The notes under the pieces are model-generated. The model saw nothing but the letters and a program-made list of their open reading frames with translations. It was not told the origin of the DNA and ran no database searches. A stretch of 64,000 nt of DNA from Diphasiastrum complanatum. Taxonomy: Eukaryota; Streptophyta; Lycopodiopsida; Lycopodiales; Lycopodiaceae. Shown piece by piece: positions 10,793-22,381 of the stretch. The stretch covers positions 9,324,364 through 9,388,363 of the forward strand of contig CM055113.1 in the NCBI GenBank assembly GCA_029204225.1, in the 5' to 3' direction. Positions within the stretch are counted from its first letter, which is position 1; every line of letters begins with the position of its first letter. Position numbers and translations under genes: made by a program.

Positions 10793-11412
10793 TCAATAAG
10801 ATCCTGTAGGGTGTGTGGTGAAGTTCACACGTGCTAAAAACTTCACATATTCTCCTCCACTATCACTTCTTAAAGTCTTTATCTTGAAAGGAAACTGCTT
10901 CTCTACATAAGCTTTAAAAGTAAGAAAAACATCATAAACCATGGCTTTTGAAGACAACATATAGATCCAAGAATGGCTTGTATAATCATCTACAAAAGAG
11001 ACAAAGTAGTTGGATCCTCCTTTGCTCTTAGTTGATGAAAAATGAACATCTGAGTGTACAAGTTCAAATGGTTGCTTTGTCTTGATACTTGATCTAGGAA
11101 AAGGCCTTCTGTGTGACTTTGCCAGCACACGAGCTTCACAAGGTAGAAGCTCCTTTGACAATGTCTTTGGTAGACCAACAACTTTTCCTTCTTTGACCAT
11201 AAATTGCATGGCTTTGAAATTTGGATGACCCAATCTCTTATGCCACAAATGAGGTCCTGTAGAACCTTGGTCTCATAAGAAATATCTGAAATGTTAGCAC
11301 TCTCCCTAGAATCTAGTTTGTACAACTTAGCAAAGGTAGAATCAAATCTAATCAATGGAAAATTATTGAAAAAAGTAATAAGATCCTTGCACTCGGCAAA
11401 AGGCAGGGTCAC
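10793..11412 (-). pseudogene. copia pre-integrase and integrase N-terminal half, inverted
   Basis: On the minus strand this reads LYKLDSRESANIS, then after a frameshift near 11,250 MWHKRLGHPNFKAMQFM (the His-rich pre-integrase zinc region). The core follows with HSDVHFSSTKSKGGSNYFVSF (first catalytic Asp) and KTLRSDSGGEYVKF (second Asp). It ends before the catalytic Glu. It lies between a plus-strand gag-protease on the left and a plus-strand integrase on the right. It is therefore either an inverted segment of the left element or a separate insertion. Confidence 0.85.
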
Positions 11413-11489
11413 TTATATAGATTGGCACATTGTTATTTTGAGTCTAGTCAAGCTTTGAAAATCTCTGTTCTAGTCAATAAAGCATTACT

Positions 11490-14014
11490 ATGAAATCATC
11501 GCATGGGACACTTGAATCATGCATCTATTTTGAACATGTCCAGACAATCCATGGTTCTTGATCTCGACTATCCTTCTGGTAAGGTCGATCTCCCTGTCTG
11601 TCACAGCTGCATCTTTGGAAAGCAGTCTGTTAGATGTTGTTCATACAGATATATGTGGACCTATGCAAACTCCTTCATTTCTAGATGCTAAGTATTTCAT
11701 TACTTTTATTGACAAATTCTCTAAAAGAACAGTTGTTTATTTTATTAAACAGAAATCAGAGGCTTTCATCAAATTCAGACAATTCAAAGAGCATGCTGAA
11801 AATCAAACTGGCAAACGAATCAAAGCACTGAGGTCAGATAACGGGGGAGAATACATCTCCACCGAATTCAAAGATTATTGCCTTAACAACAGCATTGAGA
11901 AACTCACGTTACCTCCTATTCGCCTCAGTCAAATGGTCTTGCTGAGAGAAAGAACAGAACCTTAGTTGAATTGGCAAAGTGCATGTTATCACATGCGACA
12001 CTTCTGAAGTCCTTCTGGGCTGAAGCTGTTTCAACATCAACTTATATTCTGAATAGATGTCCTACTAAAGGTCTCTAAGAGAAAACACCATTCGAAGTTT
12101 GGACATGTACCAAACCCTCTTTATCAAACTTACGAGGTATTAGATGTACTGCTTTTGCGCAGATACCTCGTGATCTCAGGAAGAAACTCGACTTCTAGAG
12201 TATCAAATGTGTTTTCATTAGCTACACTACTTCAGATTAAGCCTACAAGTTGTTCGATCTCATCAAGTCGAAGATATTCACTAATCGGGATGTCATCTTC
12301 ATCAAAGATCAGTTTCAAGACCTCAAAGGAAAAGGCAGTTCCCATGTAGCTGACCTGTCAGATTCTCCTCACATGTTGAACTTTCCAGTTCCTTAGTCTA
12401 CTATTCCCATTGAAGGTCCAAGCTCTTCTACTTTTAACGAACAAAAAATCAACGAAGAATCACAAGATGATGATGTTGTAGTTCAGCAACTACAGTATGA
12501 TGGAAATGATTAGCTTCCTCTATTATCCAGAAGATCTTCTAGAACTAGCAGACCACCTAATCGGTACATCGACGAGTCTGCAGCCTACCTTGTTTAGGAA
12601 CCGACCTCTGTCCAAGAGGCACTCAGTCAACCTGATTCAGATCTCTGGAAAGGAAGCTATGGATAAAGAGTATTCATCTCTTATCAAGAACCAAACATGG
12701 ACAATTGTCGAATTACTTGCTAGCAAAAACGTAGTTGATTGCAAATGGATTTTCAAAGTCAAGTACAATGCAGATGGAAGCATCAATAGGAGAAAGGCAC
12801 GACTTGTCGCCAGAGGATTTTCTTAGGTATACAACATCGAATACACTGAGACCTTCAGTCCAGTAGTCAAACATTCTTCTATTAGACTTTTGCTATCATT
12901 TGCCGTGCAGATTTGGAAGTACATCAAATGGATGTACAGACAACATATTTTAATGGAGTTATCGAATAAAACATTTACATGGTGCAACCCGAAGGTTATA
13001 TTATCGAGGGTAAACACAAATATGTGTGTAAACTCCATAAGACACTTTATTGCTTGAAGCAAAATGTTTACTTCAAAGTAGTGCAACAGTCTTTTATCAT
13101 TATTACTTTATACGTGGATGATACATTGCTTTTCAACAATGGTACCGATTTGATAAAAGAAGCTAAGACAATGTTATCTTCTGAATTCGACATGACCGAT
13201 CTGGGCAAAGCTCATTTCTGCCTTGATATACAAATCCACAGAGACCGAAAACAGAAGTTGATCTACATTACACAACAGAGGTATATCTACAACATGTTAG
13301 TCAAATATAATCTGATTAATTGCAAGTCAGTTCTCTCACCAATGGAACCAGGTCTCAAATTGTCAAAGGACCAGCGTCCCTAAACATTTTATGAGAAGCA
13401 GCAGATGCGTGAGTATTCTTACCATTCTATTATAGGTTCTCTTATGTACGCCATGATCTGTACCAGGCCAGACATAGCTTTTGCAGTCAACTCTCTCAGT
13501 CAGTTTATGACTAATCCTGGCGTACACATTGGAAGGCTCTTATCAGAGTCATGAGATATCTTCGAGCTACCATGGACTTTTGCATTTGTTATGGAGCAGT
13601 CGACAACGACAATTAGTGGTTACACAGATGCAAGTTGGGTAGGAGATGTAGACACTCGTAAATCCACTTCCGGATTTACATTCTTCCTCAACAATGGTCC
13701 AATTTCTTGGAACAGTCACAAGCAATCTTCGATAGCTCTATCTTCCACTGAATCAGAGTATATCGCAGCTTCTCAAGCTACCAAGGAAGCAATTTGGCTC
13801 AGATATCGGTCTGAATCAATATGCTCCAACAACATTATTTTGTGATAATCAAAGTGCCATCGCTTTATCAACCAACCCTAGATTTCATTCTATGAGTAAG
13901 CACATTGAACTGAAGTATCATTTCATCAAAAGCAAAGTTCTCAACGAAGAGGTCAGATTGCAGTATTGTGGAACTTAAGATATGACAGCAGATTTTTTTT
14001 TACCAGAGGAGGAT
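11490..14014 (+). pseudogene. Ty1/copia pol (integrase, RT, RNase H), second element
   Basis: The pre-integrase zinc region (MGHLNHASI, CHSCIFGKQ) starts at about 11,503. The integrase core follows with VVHTDICGPM, RSDNGGEYIST and a frameshifted remainder to about 12,350. RT starts near 12,640 (EAMDKEYSSLIKNQTW, CKWIFKVKYN, RLVARGF), with a stop after the GF. An internal deletion in the GLKQ region (LYCLKQ then NVYFKV) precedes the catalytic ITLYVDDTLLF. RNase H (13,591-13,990) shows YTDASWVGDVDTRKSTSGF, ISWNSHKQSS and ALSSTESEYIAA. Stops and frameshifts are scattered throughout. A polypurine tract and LTR follow directly. Confidence 0.9.
14005..14014 (+). promoter_or_regulatory. Polypurine tract of the second copia
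   Basis: 'agaggaggat' lies immediately before the LTR start 'tgttggattattc', the standard arrangement for second-strand priming. Confidence 0.75.
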
Positions 14015-15082
<1,068 letters not shown>

Positions 15083-15153
15083 TATTTTTCATTCGAGTTC
15101 ATTTCTTTTCGAGTTCGACCTATCCTTTACACACCTCTTTCCGACACATATCA

Positions 15154-15301
15154 TGAGCTTAGGCCCCTAACCATTAATTATGACCTTATACACATGAGGG
15201 CCCCAACGCCTCATAATCATAATTCATTTATGGGTCGAAGTAGGCCTACTGAAATCCTAACGGGATAATAATCTGAGATTAGTCCAATCACGGGCATGAC
15301 A
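15154..15301 (+). repeat. Short TG...CA interspersed repeat, copy 1
   Basis: This 148-bp unit starts 'tgagcttaggcccctaacc', contains 'ccattaattatgacc' and 'cacatgagggccccaa', and ends 'gggcatgaca'. Two further copies are at 39,276-39,394 and 62,627-62,768. Size and TG/CA ends suggest a very small solo LTR or a TRIM-like terminus. It has no coding capacity. Confidence 0.7.
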
Positions 15302-15394
15302 AATGCAGTGAATTGTGGAAGCAATATTCATAAAATTTACATATATATCATGAATGCACGTGGTCGAAACGCTCTTGCAAACTTGAAAGTTTGG

Positions 15395-15960
15395 CAAAAA
15401 GTAAAAACAACTACAAAGTCAAATTCCTGCATGAGTTCTGCCCATCAGACCTTATGCCCTCTTGAATCATTATGATTACAAAAGTATTTTAGAGGTTGAT
15501 GATCATTGTTCACCATGAACTTATTACCATACATGTAATGCCTCCATGATTTCAGAGCATAGATCTAGTGCAAAAATTTCTTTTTTTTGAGTAGTATATA
15601 TGAACTATGCATCAGACAACTTTTTGCTCAAAAACAATGGGCTGATCCTCCTGAAAGAGAACAACTCCAATACCTGTATCACTCACTTCAGTGTTAATGA
15701 AAAAAGAGATACTTGGATAAGCTATTCTCAACACGGGAGGTGAGACATTTCGAAAGTTGAATTTGCAAAAACTCTCATCTAATTTCTCATTCCACTTTAT
15801 CGGAGGGCTAGGCCTTTTCCAACTCTTTACTAGGCAACACCTTGCACAGCCGTTGTCTTGATGAATTTTAAACAATGTCCATAGCTGACCGGTAAGTTGG
15901 CTCTGATATGACACGTAGCATTGGTGCCTCAAAGGGCGCTGGGACTTGAGCATTTTTTCC
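15395..15960 (-). pseudogene. Ty3/gypsy RNase H fragment
   Basis: Minus-strand translation gives SPPVLRIAYPSISFFINTE, DTGIGVVLFQEDQPIVFE and, after stops and frameshifts, LKSW-like and HYMYGNKFMVNNDHQPLKYF equivalents. This is the order of a plant gypsy RNase H. Upstream, at about 15,893-15,906 on the same strand, is a 'catatcagagcc' PBS-like string, but no RT is present. It is a heavily deleted relic. Confidence 0.75.
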
Positions 15961-17480
15961 AAGACACACTTAAGTCTAACTCATTGAAAAGCTAACTTAG
16001 AAAACACAACCAGCCTAACCATTCAAACTTGGGAAAACAAAAAATCCCAACCAACCCGAAAGCCAACTTAAAATTCGTCCCCAAAACTTAGGTAACAAAA
16101 GGCAAAGACAATTCACTCATGAAATCCCAAAAAAACATATATTTGGAGAGAGACCAAAGAAAAGCTTTTGCTCCACACTTTGCTCCCAAGCCGAAGAATC
16201 AAGACCCCAACTTTTGAAGATCCGTACTCCAATTCTTGGCTTTTTTTTGAGTACTTTCAAATAGCAATTTCACATAGCTTTGGCTCTGATAGCAACACTT
16301 CAAGTCCTCCACCAAGGATCCAATACTGGGCAACTGAATCAAAAAAATAAAAGAGAATCGAATGGTGGATAACAATCCAACCAAACCTAGATCGATCGGA
16401 TCTAGCCCCCAAGCTATGAATCAATTAAGTTCAATAGGAGAGATTGAGTCCTCTCCCGAGATGGGCTTCGTACTTTGACAGACGTCCCACACGTGGTGAC
16501 CTACTGCCTCACTTTGCCTTCACACCAAGAGAAGCGGCAGGGTTGACAACACACGAGAAGAAAAAAAACTACTCTGATAAGCACTCTATCGATGCTTTCA
16601 TCCCCCTGACAATTGAGATATATGGCACCTTTGACGCTTTGAGGAATTTCTTCACGTGTGTTCCCATCGATTGATTGGCAGAGTGTCAAGGTATTCCAGG
16701 TTCTATTCTCGTGGCTTCTTTCAAACAACGCATCTCCATTGCCTTGCCACGGGCCACAATGGCTGGGTCTGCTACATCTCATCTCCCTTCATTAGCCGAC
16801 TCACCACCTCTTCACTTTTTTAATTTGTTGCACTCAGCTGGCAGAGTCCCGCTGACATCATCATAGTTTTTGCACTTTCTTTTCAAAGCCAGGATCTGAA
16901 CTAATCCTAGTTGTAGTGCAAGCTTCGCTCTTGTTTGAGCTTCCGTTTTTTATATATCTTTCTCATCAATGTACCTATTAGTTTTTTTAATGAATAAATG
17001 CACTAGGGTGTTTCTTCTTAAAGTAGACAATAAGATGTTTGCAATTGCACGTATGTTGTATAAAAAAGAAGGGGTCAAAATATGTGTTGAGAAAATCATT
17101 AAATTGAAAGTTTCAAGGCTTAAAAAATGAACATGAAAATATAAATGAGAGAGCAAGAGATCATTTCTATGCTCAATAAATGAACATGAAATTAGAATCT
17201 ACTCAATTTTTTTTTATGATAGGTTGATGACCCAAGGAAATGGTCACCTAACATTTGTATTGGAGTGTAAATAGATATTTGTGATTACATTGCCAAAATG
17301 ATGGTATGGGACCTGGGCACTGGCCCATCCTACCTACGAATCAGGCCTTTATAGTGGAGGTGGTAGATCAACCCCCGCTCCCCCGACCCCTTGCTCGCAG
17401 AGAGAGACGTGTCTCGAATGCCGTTACCATTATCATTATTATTATTTTTAACCAAATCAATTATCATAAAATCAACAAAT
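15961..17480. other. Gene-free, probable LTR/leader debris
   Basis: Apart from the possible PBS, I see no coding domain. Short ORFs on both strands (16,168-16,866) have no recognisable motif. The region ends in AT-rich DNA just upstream of the predicted promoter of the WEB-family gene. Confidence 0.5.
16283..16294 (-). promoter_or_regulatory. Possible primer-binding site (tRNA-Met type)
   Basis: On the minus strand this reads 'tgctatcagagc', one base from the canonical TGGTATCAGAGC. DNA at higher coordinates (16,300 to perhaps 17,100) could be the matching 5' LTR, but I cannot fix its ends. Confidence 0.4.
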
Positions 17481-17503
17481 ATTTTAATTTTATTTATTTT
17501 GTT

Positions 17504-17515
17504 CTATAAATAAAA
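17504..17515 (+). promoter_or_regulatory. Predicted TATA box of the WEB-family gene
   Basis: 'ctataaataaaa' is followed about 30 bp later by GC-richer, CT-rich sequence typical of plant 5' UTRs. It is the best core-promoter candidate upstream of the 19,930 start codon, but this is prediction only. Confidence 0.45.
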
Positions 17516-17539
17516 GCCCTTGGATTCTAGTGACTCCGT

Positions 17540-19912
17540 GCCTCTCGGAAGCGCATCCCATGCTCGCATCCACTCGCGGATGCTTTTCCTTCCTCCTTCC
17601 TCCTTGCTCACAAATTCAGCCTCCAGCAATCTCATTTCCCCGACAAGCTTGCTCGCGCCTTTGGCTATGGCGATGCCGATCATCCATTTATATTAATCTT
17701 TGCTTCTGCAGCTGCTCATAAATCTGGGTTTTCAGGCATACATAAATTCTGTGCTTGGTGCTTTTGAAGCGGCTAGATTCGCTTCTGTAATCGGACGATT
17801 TATTGACGTCTTTTGGATTGAGCGAGAATCGATTTTGGAAAGGGCATTTAGAACTAGACTGTATTTTGAGCTGATGATCGTGGCTTGTGTATCATTTGCT
17901 GACTGTGAATGGCAATTCGCTATACTGGCCTAAGGAAAAAATTGAATTGTCAATCGGTCTAGGCTTCTGCTATAATGGTGGCGAGTTTTGCGCCTTTTTT
18001 CTGAGTCTCATGGTATAAGTAAACAGGCTGCTTTGTTTCTATCTTCCATTCCTTGTGTATGTAGCTGGAGGCTCAGAGGACGTGAAGTCCAAGATCAAGA
18101 AATATTAGATAAATATTTGCTCCGACAAACAACAGCAATTTTTTTGATTGAGGCTGTAAGGGTTAAATTTTTGCTTCTTTCAGAAGATTGCTGCCGCAAT
18201 ACCTTTGCTGTTGTCGCTGCAAACAGTCGGGTGATCCAGGTTGCCGGAAGACAATACTACTTCACAAGTAAGTTACCTGATTCATAAATCTCGGTAAGGA
18301 TTGATGTCTTAAGTTGAATCAGAGTTTCTGAACAAGAGTCTCTAGAAAACATGAGAATTGAATTTTATAGTAGTATCGCAATTTAATCATTGCCGTAACA
18401 TAATCGTTTGTGTTCTTTTCAATTTTCGATAATAGATCTTCTATGAACAATGTGAAGATATAAATCTTCTGTAAGGTTTTGTATCATCCATACTCTATAG
18501 AAATCCTCTCTCTACTAAAAAAAACTTCCGCTTTAATTGCTGCTCGATTTATCACGGCTTATCAATTGCTTTTCTCTTGCGTAAGATATCTGGAGCAGTA
18601 GATTTTTCCAGTTTTAGAACCCCCCCGCCCCCCTTCCCTTTTCTCTCTCTCCCTGTGTGTGTGGATACTGAGGTCTCTGCCTACACATATTATCAGTTGG
18701 AGTTGTAAGTTTTTAGAGGAATTGTTGACCGTTCTTGTAACGGCTCGGCACTGCCATGCTGTCTCTCCCAAACAGTTTTTCTGATATCTTTTGACAACAC
18801 TCGAAGTTCTAACAGAGATTGTACTGTTGGTTTGCTGGCTTAAAATTCTTAAGGTTTACGTTATCTTTACTGTAAAACCATTTCAAGTTCATAATACCAT
18901 CGATCTTCTCGAGTCATACATCTGCCTCAGCGCCTTCTCGCTCTCCAACGGAAGCAGTGTGCAGCCTAAAACGTTCTGGCCATTGCCGTAGTCGGGCGAT
19001 TTGTTCTGAACCAGGAATCTGCACTTGGGAAAGGTGGCACTGTAAGAATTGAGTAGAAGAAGTTCGAGCCCTTATTGGAGTAGATGTGTAAAATATATTT
19101 CACGTTTCGTCATAACAGAGCATATTTTAGACGAGGGAAACCATGCAAACGTCGGACTAAAAAGTGTCGATTACTTCGAACTCGTTTGATTCATTTCTGC
19201 ACTATTCATGCCTAGTTTCTTCAGCATTCTCAAGACTGACGTCCGCTCATATTAAAAATGCTTTCTTCACTAACAGTTCGAAAATTTTAGCTCATTTTCC
19301 TGAAAGAAGTACATTTGTAGATCAATTCTGTGAGAGCCTTGCTAAGCAGTTGTAAATTGAGAGAAAGACTATGGCGAGCTCTTCAAACCATGTATGTATA
19401 GATCACATAGTCTCGCCTGCGAGGCGCAAGTTACATGTGCTATAGGCTATGCTATGCCGTGAATGTTGCAAGTACGAACAATGCACAAGAAACCCTGTGT
19501 GTAATTACAGATACTTTTGATACGTTTTATCTACATATTGAGCTTCTTGGACCAGGTTCACATATTCACTTTCTTTCAAACCAGGACTATAAGTTTGGGG
19601 TTTCTAAAATCTTAGAACTCAGCCCAGAACAGAGTAGTTGGTTATTACTCAGGTAGAGCTCACTTTGTTCACATTCTGTTGTCAGTGCGCAGATTTTCTA
19701 ATTATCAAGGGGGGTGTTTTAGCACTCTCCACTACTACTACAAACGCGGCTTTCCCTATTAAAATTCTTGTTTCTCCTTTATGTTTCAGTCTTTCAGTCT
19801 TCCTTGGTGAACTCACAGTGGATCAAAATTTTGTATTAGATTATAAAGATCATAATCTGCTTTCATTTGCAAATTTGATTAGCAGTAAGACGTTTTTTTG
19901 TCATATGTTCAG
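17540..19912 (+). other. Predicted 5' UTR exons and introns of the WEB-family gene
   Basis: An exon at 18,184-18,267 is suggested by a strong acceptor (ttgcttctttcag) and a strong donor (aa|gtaagt). The last acceptor, 'tttttttgtcatatgttcag' ending at 19,912, lies 17 bp before the start codon. A donor for the first exon may be the GTATAAG at about 18,011. No upstream ORF encodes a recognisable domain, so these exons would be untranslated. The 18,268-19,912 intron would be about 1.6 kb. Alternative first exons cannot be excluded without transcripts. Confidence 0.4.
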
Positions 19913-19929
19913 GCCTGTAAATTGTGACC

Positions 19930-22012
19930 ATGGAGCGAGCAACCGCGTCTAGAGGAGGCGAGATTGATACAGCTTCACCCTTTCAGTCTGTAAAGGCTGC
20001 TGTCAGTATGTTTGGTGAAAGAGCTGATGCAAAAGCATTGCGAATGCTAAACACGGAGGTAGTTGGCTGTAGAGAAGAAGCATAATTTACTATTCAAATT
20101 TTACACTTGTGTCAGAGGTACTTGAACATATTTGATATTAAGCCTGTGTAATTTTATCCTTTGCTAATGGATTCCTTTGCCTTTCCTTTTTTTGTGTTCA
20201 TTATTGGCTTAGAAACGAGCCAATAGGAATGGAGAACTTCAGCAGGTCCAAGGGGATCTCGCCAAGTTGAAGGAGCAGTTGCTCTTGGCTGAGACTGCCA
20301 AACAGCAAGCACTGACTGAACTAGAGGCGACCAGGAAACTTGTGGAAATTACAACAAAGAAACTAGAAGAAGCATTGGCATCACAATCGTCAACTCCGCA
20401 TGCGACAACTATGGATGCAAATGGTGTTGTAAGTGATACAAACCCTAGCAGTTCATTAGGGGAAGAGCTTGAACGGTTCAAACAGAAACATGCTGATGGT
20501 ATTGGAGATCTTGAGGCGGCAAAGCTAGAGATCGATATGCTGAAACTGCAGCTGCAGACAGCTAATGATTCTACTTCAGGAGGTGCAAGACTGGTAAAAG
20601 AGATAGCTGTCACGACCACCGAAGCTGCCCAAAAAGCTCAGAACCTTTTAACTGAGCTTTTGGATCCTAATAATTTCGAGAAAAAAGCCAGAGTTGAAGC
20701 TGAAAGTGGCAGTGAGATTCTCGCAAGCACTAAGCCAGCTATGCCAAGCATATCAGCTGATGAGATAGAAAGCTTAAGGCAAAAGTTGGCAACTGCAAAA
20801 CAGCTCGAATCAGAACTTGCAGCTTCCAGTGCCACACTTTTAACTTTGCAGGCAGAATTGGCAGCTGCTCAAGAATCTGAAGCAAGACTCACCTCAATTG
20901 CATCTGAAACCAGTACAAATTTGATCAAAACAGCAGCCGATCTTGAACGATCGAGGCTTGCAGAAGCTAATGCCATTGAAGTTGCCGAAGCAACAGCCAA
21001 AGAGTTGGAAGAAGCAAAGTTGAAGTTGCAGAAATTGACAGATGAAAACGCCTCCTTGCCCGTAGTTGTGGAGTCACTCAAAGCTGAAGTGGAAAAGGCA
21101 AAAGTAGAACTTATGGCTCTAAAGAAGAAAGAATCAAAATCTGTTGCAGCTGCTACTGTGACTGCTGATCTGGAGAAGGCAAAGGCAGACCTAGCGGTGG
21201 CGCTATCAGCTGAGGCAAAGGCAAAAGAAGCAATTACAAGTCTTACGACAGCTTTGGAGCAGGTAACTATGGAAGCTAATGAAGCAAAACTTGCAGCAGC
21301 TATTGCACTAGAGGAAGCACAAAAAGCTAAACTTGAAACAGAAAAAGCAATAGCCGACATGAGCATTGTCGAGGTTCAATTAGAGGCCGCAGTCAAAGAA
21401 ACAGAAGCAGCAAAGGAAGCAGAAGCTTTAGCCATGGCGGAACTCAAATCCTTAAAGGAGACCATTGCAACTGCTTCAAGCGAAAATGGTGAACCTACTA
21501 GTGCCTCGTTGATATCAAAAGAGGAGTACGAGGCACTCGACAGAAAGTTGCAAGAGACAGAAGATTTGGCAAACAAGCGAATTGCAGCAGCTCTAGCACA
21601 GATTGAAGCAGTCAAAGCCAGTGAAACAGAGCTTCAGGCAAAATTGAAGGCAGCAAAAGAAGAAGCTGAAGCCAATAACTTGGCAGCAAAGGATGCATTG
21701 CAAAGGGCTGAGAAAGCTGCAGCTGCCAAAGCTGCAGTTGAAGGAGAACTCCGAAAGCGCAGGGCTGAGAGTGAACAGCGGCGGAAGATGACAGAAGCAG
21801 TCAGTCGAAGCTCTCCACTCTATGGTGGGCTCTTAGAGGCCATGCCTGAAGTCAAAACTGTCCAAATGGAGTCACTTTCTCAAGTTTTGCAGATAAGAAT
21901 CCCACCAATTGATGAGAGAACCCTTCAAATGGAACAGATTGTGCTGCCAAAGAAAGGTCATAAGCGCTCCTTTTCTAAGCGTCTAGCTTCTTTCATATCC
22001 GGAAAGAAATAA
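19930..22012 (+). CDS. WEB-family coiled-coil protein (DUF827-like), 2 coding exons
   Basis: Coding exons are 19,930-20,058 and 20,213-22,012, separated by a 154-bp GT-AG intron in phase 0, giving 642 residues. The start ATG has strong context (gaccATGG) and lies just after a good splice acceptor. Residues 12-30 read IDTASPFQSVKAAVSMFGE, the N-terminal signature of plant WEB proteins. Residues from about 60 to 570 are an almost unbroken Ala/Glu/Lys/Leu-rich coiled coil without Pro-rich breaks except near 185-195. The tail ends in a basic stretch (KKGHKRSFSKRLASFISGKK). In Arabidopsis, WEB1 and its partner PMI2 maintain chloroplast photorelocation speed through cytoplasmic actin regulation. 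Many family members are uncharacterised, so the role of this one is inference. No signal peptide or membrane segment is seen. It is the only intact host gene in the window and its frame is fully open. Confidence 0.88.
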
Positions 22013-22220
22013 TAAACGTATTGCTGAACACAGTGCAAAAATCGAGCTTTGAGCTCAGTTTACTGTTTTGGACATCCTTTGAACCTTTTTATTAGAATGA
22101 ATAGGTGGAATCAAACCACAGTGAAGTTTGAGATTTTGATTTCCGGGTCACTGGTTGACACAAAATGTGTTGTCAATGCTCCATAAGCATGTGTAATGTA
22201 GTTGTGAGACTTAGTTTTGT
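22013..22220 (+). other. 3' UTR of the WEB-family gene
   Basis: An AATAAA overlaps the stop codon (22,011-22,016), which is too close to act alone. AT-rich, polyadenylation-like strings such as 'attagaatgaatagg' follow near 22,090. The transcript probably ends between 22,100 and 22,220. Confidence 0.4.
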
Positions 22221-22359
22221 TGGTTTTAAACACATGTGTATTAGAGTTGCAAGGCTACGATCAAGATGGGCAACTGTCCTGTTCCATCCCCAATTTATTG
22301 AGCTGGTATAGATGTGAAAACTTAATTTGCAAGGAAAAGTGCAAGGCTTTAATGATCTG

Positions 22360-22381
22360 GAGAGAGAGAGAGAGAGAGAGG
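22360..22381 (+). repeat. (GA)10 microsatellite
   Basis: A short GA run downstream of the WEB-family gene. Confidence 0.9.

Noticed and set aside
15300-15960. Possible endogenous plant pararetrovirus
   Set aside because: The only coding part reads as an ordinary Ty3/gypsy RNase H. No movement protein, coat protein or viral-type protease is visible.
16444-16866. Small ORFs on both strands
   Set aside because: Overlapping on opposite strands, no recognisable domain, within probable LTR debris.
19040-19080. tRNA-like 'agttcgagccct' string
   Set aside because: No acceptor stem, D-arm or anticodon arm can be folded around it.
20239-21615. Ser/Ala-rich ORFs on the minus strand
   Set aside because: Antisense shadows of the Ala/Glu/Lys-rich coiled-coil gene, which has splice sites and family motifs on the plus strand.
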